A DNA stretch of 64,000 nt from Salinimicrobium gaetbulicola. Lineage in GTDB: Bacteria; Bacteroidota; Bacteroidia; Flavobacteriales; Flavobacteriaceae. Where the stretch lies: NCBI RefSeq assembly GCF_042676025.1, contig NZ_JBHTJP010000035.1, positions 310,001 to 374,000 on the forward strand. The letters are read 5' to 3'. How positions within the stretch are numbered: the first letter of the stretch is position 1; each line of letters starts with the position of its first letter. Below, one piece after another: positions 26,106-32,150 of this stretch. The position numbers and the translations under genes were made by a program. The notes below the pieces were generated by a model. It was not told the origin of the DNA, made no database searches, and saw only the letters and a list, made by a program, of their open reading frames with translations.

Positions 26106-26112
26106 CAGAATA
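26089..26112 (+). repeat. att-like direct repeat, copy 1 (inside tRNA 3' end)
   Basis: A 24-base stretch covering the last 17 bases of the tRNA plus CAGAATA. It is repeated exactly at 26196-26219. Integrases of tRNA-targeting elements use such 3'-end cores as attachment sites. Confidence 0.75.
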
Positions 26113-26113
26113 G

Positions 26114-26137
26114 AATCCTGCGAAAGCAGGATTTTTT
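26114..26137 (+). terminator. tRNA terminator
   Basis: AATCCTGC-GAAA-GCAGGATT followed by T5 directly after the tRNA. Confidence 0.9.
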
Positions 26138-26195
26138 GTTTTTGCCTTCCTGGGCGAGAAGTTTATCCCGAGCGAAGCATTTGCTGAGTCGAGGG

Positions 26196-26219
26196 GAGCC
26201 CAGGTGGGACCACAGAATA
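26196..26219 (+). repeat. att-like direct repeat, copy 2 (partial tRNA scar)
   Basis: Exact 24-base copy of 26089-26112 with no tRNA upstream of it. The 83 bases between copies hold a terminator and a GAGCGAAG..GTCGAGG motif. It marks the left edge of the accessory stretch with the Fic gene. Confidence 0.75.
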
Positions 26220-26220
26220 A

Positions 26221-26259
26221 AACCCTAACATTCTTAATCACTGAATGTTAGGGTTTTTT
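26221..26259 (+). terminator. Second terminator after the tRNA scar
   Basis: AACCCTAACATTC pairs perfectly with GAATGTTAGGGTT around 9 bases, then T-rich. It directly follows the second tRNA 3'-end copy. Confidence 0.85.
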
Positions 26260-26348
26260 GTTTTATTTATTTGTACGATTGATGTACGGGTGGTTGGTGT
26301 AATAGTTCTGATAATTTCGTTTTTCTACTGTAGTTTGGTGTGACCCCT

Positions 26349-26370
26349 TTATTCCATTTCACTGGAATAA
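26349..26370. promoter_or_regulatory. Fic operator candidate 1
   Basis: Perfect inverted repeat TTATTCCA-N6-TGGAATAA, upstream of the fic promoter. The same arms recur at 26380-26412, 27571-27600 and 27770-27791. Confidence 0.7.
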
Positions 26371-26379
26371 TAATTTTCC

Positions 26380-26412
26380 TTATTCCATTGCATTGCTAAT
26401 CCAATGGAATAA
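26380..26412. promoter_or_regulatory. Fic operator candidate 2, overlapping the -33 box
   Basis: Perfect 11-base inverted repeat TTATTCCATTG-N11-CAATGGAATAA. The probable -33 TTG (26393-26395) is inside its loop and the -7 box begins 2 bases after its right arm, so a bound protein would block transcription. Confidence 0.7.
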
Positions 26413-26422
26413 CATATTTTTG
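26393..26422 (+). promoter_or_regulatory. Bacteroidetes-type promoter of fic
   Basis: TTG at 26393-26395, 19 bases, TATTTTTG at 26415-26422. The ATG follows 23 bases later. Confidence 0.7.
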
Positions 26423-26445
26423 AATAAAAGTTTTAAATATGAATT

Positions 26446-27534
26446 ATGGAAAATCATAAGCTTGATTTTTTACCGCCTAATATTGACTATACTCCTTTAA
26501 TAAAAGATATTAGTGAAGCAAACAGAATATTAGGCTCTCTAAACGGACTCTTGGCGAATATTCCCAATCAAAGTCTTTTGATCTCTCCCCTGCTCACTAA
26601 AGAAGCGGTAGCGAGTTCAAAAATTGAAGGAACCCAGGCCACCATTGAGGAAGTTTTTAAATATGAAGCTGAAGGGAAAAGTTCTGAAATAGGAACAAAA
26701 GAGCAGGATATTAGAGAAATTATTAATTATAGAAAGGCTATCCATGCTGCCATAGAATTACTGGAAAAAAAGGCCCTGGGGGAAAACTTCGTCAAAAGAT
26801 TACATGCAATCCTGTTGGATTCCGTAAGAGGTTCGAATAAAGATAAAGGGAATTTCAGAAAGATACCTGTCTTCATTGGTAAACCAGGGGCAGCTATTGA
26901 AAATGCCATATTCATTCCCCCAGATGTATCAGAGTTGAGTGAATTAATCTCTAATTGGGAGAAATTTGTAAATTCACCTGATGAACCTGATGTCTTGGTG
27001 CAGACAGCAATTGCTCACTACCAATTTGAGGCTATTCACCCGTTTATGGATGGGAATGGTAGAATTGGTAGGCTATTGATTCCTATTATGCTGTATGAAA
27101 AAGGTATTCTTTCTTACCCTCTACTTTATGTTAGTGAATTCTTTGAGAGAAATCGGGATGACTATTACTCTTTTTTAAGGATGGTAGATAAGGAAAATAA
27201 CTGGGAATCATGGATAATATATTTTCTAAAATCCATTAAAGAGCAAGCTTTAGATACTCAAAGTAAAGTATTAAACATGTTAGAGCTATATAAGTCAATA
27301 AAGGAAAAACTATCTGATTTTAACTCTCAATATGCTATACACCTTCTGGATATTATTTTTGAAAACCCTGTAACCTCCTTCAAGAATATTAAGACCAGAA
27401 TTAACACTAATAGTTATCAAACAATCTACAATTTGCTTGATAAATTTCAGGAGGAAAAGATCCTTGTAGAAGTAACCGGAGGAAAGCGAAACAAAATTTA
27501 TGTTTTTGACGAATTGATGAAGATTATCAGATGA
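26446..27534 (+). CDS. Fic-family AMPylase with C-terminal winged helix
   Basis: A 362-residue protein that should transfer AMP (or another nucleotide moiety) to a target hydroxyl. The N-terminal Fic_N part carries the inhibitory motif S57-x3-E61-G62 (SSKIEG), which places it in the class with an intramolecular inhibitory helix. The catalytic motif HPFMDGNGRIGR starts at H198 and is complete. Residues about 295-360 look like a winged helix (SFKNIKTRINTNSYQTIYNL), suited to DNA binding. Four palindromes with TTATTCCA/TGGAATAA arms surround the gene and two overlap or adjoin its promoter, so autoregulation is likely (inference). No toxin or antitoxin partner is adjacent. Confidence 0.92.
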   Translation: MENHKLDFLPPNIDYTPLIKDISEANRILGSLNGLLANIPNQSLLISPLLTKEAVASSKIEGTQATIEEVFKYEAEGKSSEIGTKEQDIREIINYRKAIHAAIELLEKKALGENFVKRLHAILLDSVRGSNKDKGNFRKIPVFIGKPGAAIENAIFIPPDVSELSELISNWEKFVNSPDEPDVLVQTAIAHYQFEAIHPFMDGNGRIGRLLIPIMLYEKGILSYPLLYVSEFFERNRDDYYSFLRMVDKENNWESWIIYFLKSIKEQALDTQSKVLNMLELYKSIKEKLSDFNSQYAIHLLDIIFENPVTSFKNIKTRINTNSYQTIYNLLDKFQEEKILVEVTGGKRNKIYVFDELMKIIR

Positions 27535-27570
27535 CCTTCTTAATTTCTTCATTTTCGTTTCGGCTTACTT

Positions 27571-27612
27571 TTCCTTATTCCACTCTAATGGAATAAGGAA
27601 ATTCTTATTCCA
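27571..27612. promoter_or_regulatory. Downstream operator-like palindrome plus half site
   Basis: TTCCTTATTCCA-N6-TGGAATAAGGAA is a perfect 12-base inverted repeat (27571-27600), followed by a TTATTCCA half site at 27605-27612. It lies just after fic. A TATATTTG box (27663-27670, TTG at 27638) downstream could be a promoter, but no gene follows it. Confidence 0.6.
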
Positions 27613-27884
27613 TTTAAAACTTGTTAACTGGATTATGTTGATAAAAAAATAGAAATTCCTTTTATATTTGTTAAATTTTTATTAAAAATAATTTAATGAA
27701 TTAACATTTTTCATTTTTTTTAAATTTTTATATAGAATATAAATCGTTCAAAATCAACTAATTAAACTCTTATTCCACTCTATTGGAACAAAGAAAATCT
27801 TATTCCACTAAATGAGCGAAAAGTGGATTAGGTGGATGTGTGATCAGAAAGATTAAATTTAATATATTGATTAAACTGCTGCAC
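27613..27884. other. AT-rich gene-free stretch with second operator copy
   Basis: No open frame of note. It contains TTATTCCA-N6-TGGAACAA at 27770-27791 (one mismatch) and a half site TTATTCCA at 27800-27807, the same full-site plus half-site layout as at 27571-27612. It could be the control region of a lost gene, or the target of the Fic winged helix. Confidence 0.55.
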
Positions 27885-28304
27885 TTAATGCATTTCCTTC
27901 ATTATCCCTGGCTGGAGGAATAAATTATCTGCCAAATCAGAACCAGACTCTAAAAGAGATTCTTCTAGGATATTGCTAACCTGTAGCATTAATCCGTTTT
28001 TCATTAATTCTTCAGCTCTACTTTTCCAATCTTCATATTCCCCTTTATCTGGATACAGAACTGTTTTTCTCGTCCAGCCTTCTGTAAAGAGGTAAAGTCT
28101 TCCTATTAAGATCTATCATTTTAATTTTTAAAAATGGTTGTTCTCTGGGATCTTTCACTTCAAATTCCTTCAGAATTGCATTTAAACGCTTGAATTGATC
28201 TGTAACTCTGTAGTGGTGTAAAAGTCTGTGTAAAGCTCAGAAACAGGCTGAGAGCTATTCCAAGCCTGACATTTAAACTTATCATTTGTTGGATAGAACT
28301 TCAC
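27885..28304 (-). pseudogene. Frameshifted remnant of an unrecognised protein gene
   Basis: Three consecutive reading frames on the minus strand give protein-like sequence but none is intact. The 5' part reads VKFYPTNDKFKCQAWNSS, the middle DQFKRLNAILKEFEVKD and LKIKMIDLNRKTLPLYRRLD, and the 3' part EGWTRKTVLYPDKGEYEDW continuing to MKEMH and a stop at 27885. At least two frameshifts are needed to join them. Amino acid composition is that of a real, charged, soluble protein. I do not recognise the family. It ends against the rlmF 3' region, on the same strand, within the accessory stretch next to the tRNA scar. Confidence 0.6.
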
Positions 28305-28316
28305 AGCTTAGGTTGC

Positions 28317-29267
28317 TTACCCCTCTTCTTTCCATACCTTTTGTTCTTCTTTTGAAAGGAACGTCCAGGCTACAATTCGGCTGCTTTTATTGCCGGTTCC
28401 CATAGCAATGGTTTTTAGCTGAGTGGGTTTTACTTTTTCTAATAATTTATAAATACCCTTAAGGTTAGATTGCTTTGATACCAAGGTTGAAAACCAGAAA
28501 CAGCTTTTAGCAAATTCTTCACTTTCGCGAATCATGTTTTTGATGAATTGATATTCTCCACCGTCGTAAATAAGTTCATTTTCAGCTCCTGAAAAATTTA
28601 GTTTAGCTTCATTTACTTTTTTCCCTAAAAGGTTCCTTGTTTTACGTCGACTACCTCTTTGAGCCTCTTCAATGGAGGCATGAAAGGGAGGGTTGCAAAT
28701 GGTGAAATCAATTTTATCTTTTTTATCGATTATGCCTTTAAAAATTGCAGACGGATCTTTTTGCAATCTACAATCAACTTTGTCTTTTAAAGATGGATTT
28801 GAATTAATAATTTTCTCAGCTGAGGCAATTGATTTGGGATCAATGTCAGAAGCTATAAAATTCCAATCGTATTCTGTAACGCCAATAATAGGGTAGATGC
28901 AAGTCGCTCCAACTCCCACATCAAGACCAAAAATTTGACTCCCTTTTTCTATTTTACCCGCATTGTTTTCACTCAGCAAGTCGGCCATATAGTGAAGGTA
29001 ATCAGCTCTACCCGGGATGGGTGGGCATAAATTCTCATCCGGGAAATCCCAATTGTTTATGCCATAATAATGCTTTAGTAGCCCTTGATTTAGAAGTTTT
29101 ACGGCAATTGGGCTTGAAAAATCCACTGAATCACCTCCATATTTATTGGGCTTAATATGGTTTTTTAAACCTGGAATAGCATCGACCAAAGCTTTCAAGT
29201 CATAAGGTTCCCGGTTTCTATTCCGATTATGAAGTTTTGTTTTGAGTGGTTGATTTTTTGATGGCAT
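28317..29267 (-). CDS. rlmF: 23S rRNA (adenine-1618-N6)-methyltransferase
   Basis: A 316-residue SAM-dependent methyltransferase. The SAM site is GLDVGVGATCIYPIIG (about residues 109-124), and the catalytic motif of N6-adenine methylases is TICNPPFHAS (about 190-199, NPPF). The N-terminal LHNRNRNREPYDLKAL and the NWDFPDENLCPPIPGRADYLH segment are typical of RlmF/METTL16-like proteins. Full length. The start codon is followed by a Lys-rich tail as in E. coli RlmF. Confidence 0.93.
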   Translation of the reverse strand: MPSKNQPLKTKLHNRNRNREPYDLKALVDAIPGLKNHIKPNKYGGDSVDFSSPIAVKLLNQGLLKHYYGINNWDFPDENLCPPIPGRADYLHYMADLLSENNAGKIEKGSQIFGLDVGVGATCIYPIIGVTEYDWNFIASDIDPKSIASAEKIINSNPSLKDKVDCRLQKDPSAIFKGIIDKKDKIDFTICNPPFHASIEEAQRGSRRKTRNLLGKKVNEAKLNFSGAENELIYDGGEYQFIKNMIRESEEFAKSCFWFSTLVSKQSNLKGIYKLLEKVKPTQLKTIAMGTGNKSSRIVAWTFLSKEEQKVWKEEG

Positions 29268-29490
29268 AGGATGCTGAGGTTTTTTAGATATACATTAGAT
29301 AACGCTCCATTTGCAAAAGTTTAGTTTCAAGCGTGGATTTTTGTACGGTCTTTATAAACTTCTCGGTTTATTACTTTACTTCTCTTGTTATAGACTTCAT
29401 AATATCAGAAGGGGGTGGCAAAAGAACCACATTTTTGGCCAGGCTTTACTGCAAGGGACTGGAATGCATGTATGGCGTAAATAAACAAAA

Positions 29491-29516
29491 AATCCCGCTC
29501 AGTTCTGAGCGGGATT
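29491..29516 (-). terminator. Terminator of the histidine kinase transcript
   Basis: Perfect 12-base stem AATCCCGCTCAG/CTGAGCGGGATT with a minimal loop; on the minus strand it is followed by T6. It lies about 145 bases after the kinase stop. Confidence 0.85.
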
Positions 29517-29585
29517 ATATTTCATTTTGAAAAAAGGTTTATCTTTCTTCTTGTCACTTTTCTTATCTTCTGCTTTCTCCTTCAT
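29499..29585 (-). CDS. Possible Lys-rich microprotein (28 residues)
   Basis: Starts ATG at 29585 (MKEKAEDKKSDKKK), ends KMKYNPAQN with the stop inside the terminator stem. The frame stays open upstream to the kinase stop, so it could be longer with a TTG start near 29668. The position of the stop codon inside the terminator is what one expects for a last gene in a transcript, but low complexity makes the call weak. Confidence 0.2.
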   Translation of the reverse strand: MKEKAEDKKSDKKKDKPFFKMKYNPAQN

Positions 29586-29658
29586 ATTTTCATTTTTCTC
29601 GTCTTTTGCAATTCCTTTTGAGGCAGGGGAAATGGTAAGGGTGCTTAAAAAGCATTTT

Positions 29659-31986
29659 TCAAAGTACAACCTTTAGCCCTTTTAGGATGCTGTCAAATTC
29701 TTCCAGGATTTCCCTCTTTTTCCTTTCCAGTTCCTGTTCCCTCGCTGCCGGGTTGGCTAAAATATCTTTGAATCTTTCCATTTTTTCGGTCAGTTGTGAA
29801 GCACTGATATAATGGACGTTTGTAGTGTTCTTGTGGATAAGATCTGAAAGAGCTTCTTCATTCTTTACCGCCAAGAAGTCATTCCGGTATTCCTCAACGG
29901 CCTTTATGGATCCGGCAAGAAGTTTTTGAAGCAGCTCCCGGTTTCCTTCGGCGAATTCTTTGAAACGCGAAATATTGAAGGTCGGCTCACGGGGTTGTAT
30001 TTTTTCTGCCGATTCGGCTGAGGCCGTAACTCCATTCTTTTTAAAGTCCTTTTCTGAAAAGTGGAGGAAATGCTGTATCTCCTGTTTTAATTCCGAAGGG
30101 TCAAAAGGTTTTGAAAGCGTACCGTTGAAGAGTTTTGAATGCCTTATTTTATTCTTGTTTTCGGCGGTAAAAGCCAAAATAGGAGTGCGTTGGTATCCAT
30201 TCAACCTTCGAATGTGCAAGGAGGCCTCATAACCGTCGATTTTCGGCATGCGTAAATCCATCAGGATAAGATCGTATTTTTTTTGCCGGGCCATTTTGAT
30301 AGCTTCTTCTCCGTTTTTAGCCTCATCTGGAATTATATTCCACCACCTGTTCAAATATTGAATGAGAATGTCCCGATTGATCTCGACATCTTCGGCCAGT
30401 AAGATCTGCTTGTTCTGAGTATTTGCTGTCTGCTCTTTTTTAACTTTTGGAAGCTTAGTTCCGGGTGCACAGAAAGAGGCTTTTTTTACAGGTAAATTGA
30501 ATGTGAATACAGATCCTTTACCATGTTTACTTTCAACCTGAATGGTGCCTCCCATAATTTCAAGCAGGGATTTCGTGATGCTCAGGCCCAGGCCGGTGCC
30601 CCCGGAATCACTTTCGGAAGTATTTCTCTGCTGGGCGAATTTTTCAAATATATATTCCAGTTTATCATCAGGAATCCCTTTCCCTGAATCCTCAATTGAG
30701 AACTGAAGCCATAGGTTCTCATTCTCTTTCCGTACGAGATCAACAGCGATAGATACACCGCCTTTTCTGGTGAATTTGAGAGCGTTCCCTACAAGATTAT
30801 GCAGGATTTGAGACAATTTAATTTGATCTGCACAAATTCTTTTAGGAACAGCATCATGAATGAACAGTTCAAGTTCCAGTTCTTTTTCTGCAGCCTGTAA
30901 TTCATGCGAATTTTTAAGGTTGCGCATTAATTCGAAAAGGTCAAATTTCTTTTCTGAAACGGTCATTTTTCCCGCTTCAAGTTTGCTGAAATCCAGGATA
31001 TCATTAATAAGTTGAAGTAAGTTATTGGCCGCGAAGTTCAGGGATTCAAGATTTGGTTTCTGCTCCTCGAGTGGATCCTTTTCTAACAACAGGTTGCTCA
31101 AACCTATCACGGCGTTTAACGGCGTGCGGATCTCATGGCTCATGGTAGAGAGAAAATCTTCCTTCGCCCTGGAAGCTGCCTCTGCCTCTTCTTTTGCCTT
31201 TCTCAGGGTTTCCTCAGCCCGGCGGCGTTCGGTGATATCCATATTTACCCCTGCGGCCCGGCTTGGCTTTCCGTTTGGCGCAAAGTAGATAGTGCCTTGT
31301 ACTTCCATCCAGTGAATACTGCCGTCTTCCCATTTTGTTCGGACTTCAAAATGCAGTTGCCCTGTTTCCTTTGCTTCGGAAAAAGCGGCGTCATAAATTT
31401 TCAGATCCTCGGGCAGGATTTTTTTTCTGGCAACGCCATGATCCCATGTTGGTTGTAAGCTCTTATAGCCATAGATCTGGTCATGACGAAGATTTCGATG
31501 TATTACTCTGCCCGTTGTCAGGTCCATTTCCCAGGTTCCCAGTTTAGAAGCCTCTACCGCCAGTTCCAGGGCCGCTTCTGTTTTCACCTTCACGGTCACA
31601 TCCACCACACTGTTAATGATATGCTTTATCTTTCCGGTTTCATCCAATACCGGGGTATTGGTCACATCCCAGTACTTTTCTTCAAAAGTTCCGTCAGGTC
31701 TTGGCACATCGTATTTTTGAACCGGCATTTGCTGGGGTTTTTTGGTCTCCAACACTTTGTTGAAAGAGGCCTTGAGGTCGCTTACTCCGGAAGCCGTAGC
31801 GTCCTCGGGATTATCAGGAAAAACTTCGAAAACATTCTTGCCTATGATGGCATCCCTGTCAGCCAGTGTTGCTTTTAAATAGGAATTACTCGCAAACACT
31901 ATCCGAAAATCAGGTGTGAGTAACAACAAGGCATTAGGTAAGTGGGAAATTATATTCAGAAGATTGTCGCTGCTTATTCTTTTCAT
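29659..31986 (-). CDS. Hybrid histidine kinase, PAS-PAS-HisKA-HATPase-REC-Hpt-like
   Basis: A 775-residue cytoplasmic sensor kinase with no membrane helix. Two PAS domains (about 10-130 and 135-255) lead to HisKA with phospho-acceptor H284 (MSHEIRTPLNAVIG), a HATPase domain (about 385-495; LVGNALKF, DSGKGIP, GTGLGLSI), a receiver (about 525-640, LILMDLRMP with D577) and a C-terminal Hpt-like bundle (about 670-760). In that bundle the usual HxxKG becomes HKNTT, so phosphotransfer there is uncertain. No response regulator or target gene is adjacent, and it ends at its own terminator. Confidence 0.9.
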   Translation of the reverse strand: MKRISSDNLLNIISHLPNALLLLTPDFRIVFASNSYLKATLADRDAIIGKNVFEVFPDNPEDATASGVSDLKASFNKVLETKKPQQMPVQKYDVPRPDGTFEEKYWDVTNTPVLDETGKIKHIINSVVDVTVKVKTEAALELAVEASKLGTWEMDLTTGRVIHRNLRHDQIYGYKSLQPTWDHGVARKKILPEDLKIYDAAFSEAKETGQLHFEVRTKWEDGSIHWMEVQGTIYFAPNGKPSRAAGVNMDITERRRAEETLRKAKEEAEAASRAKEDFLSTMSHEIRTPLNAVIGLSNLLLEKDPLEEQKPNLESLNFAANNLLQLINDILDFSKLEAGKMTVSEKKFDLFELMRNLKNSHELQAAEKELELELFIHDAVPKRICADQIKLSQILHNLVGNALKFTRKGGVSIAVDLVRKENENLWLQFSIEDSGKGIPDDKLEYIFEKFAQQRNTSESDSGGTGLGLSITKSLLEIMGGTIQVESKHGKGSVFTFNLPVKKASFCAPGTKLPKVKKEQTANTQNKQILLAEDVEINRDILIQYLNRWWNIIPDEAKNGEEAIKMARQKKYDLILMDLRMPKIDGYEASLHIRRLNGYQRTPILAFTAENKNKIRHSKLFNGTLSKPFDPSELKQEIQHFLHFSEKDFKKNGVTASAESAEKIQPREPTFNISRFKEFAEGNRELLQKLLAGSIKAVEEYRNDFLAVKNEEALSDLIHKNTTNVHYISASQLTEKMERFKDILANPAAREQELERKKREILEEFDSILKGLKVVL

Positions 31987-32100
31987 TGTTCAAATATCAT
32001 CATCTCAATTAGCACTTGCCCGGGAAAAGGGCATTCCTATAAAGGTAATCAAAAGTTAGATACTAGGTAATAAGCTTCTGAAATGTCATTTTATAACATT

Positions 32101-32130
32101 AAAAAACCCGCCTTTTACAGCGGGTTTTTT
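32101..32130 (-). terminator. Terminator of the M16 protease gene
   Basis: AAAAAACCCGC and GCGGGTTTTTT form an 11-base stem about 20 bases after the minus-strand stop; A/T tails on both sides. Confidence 0.9.
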
Positions 32131-32150
32131 GGAAATTATGAAGGATGAAT

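Larger units (their letters stand above)
29268..29658. other. Gene-poor gap between rlmF and the histidine kinase gene
   Basis: About 390 bases. A 65-codon plus-strand frame (29333-29530) has no family features and I do not accept it. The only clear elements are the hairpin at 29491-29516 and a possible Lys-rich microORF on the minus strand (29499-29585). Confidence 0.5.

Noticed and set aside
26446..27534. Fic-based toxin-antitoxin pair
   Set aside because: No antitoxin gene is adjacent and the inhibitory motif is within the protein itself.
29333..29530. 65-codon plus-strand frame in the rlmF/kinase gap
   Set aside because: It runs through the kinase terminator and shows no domain or start context.
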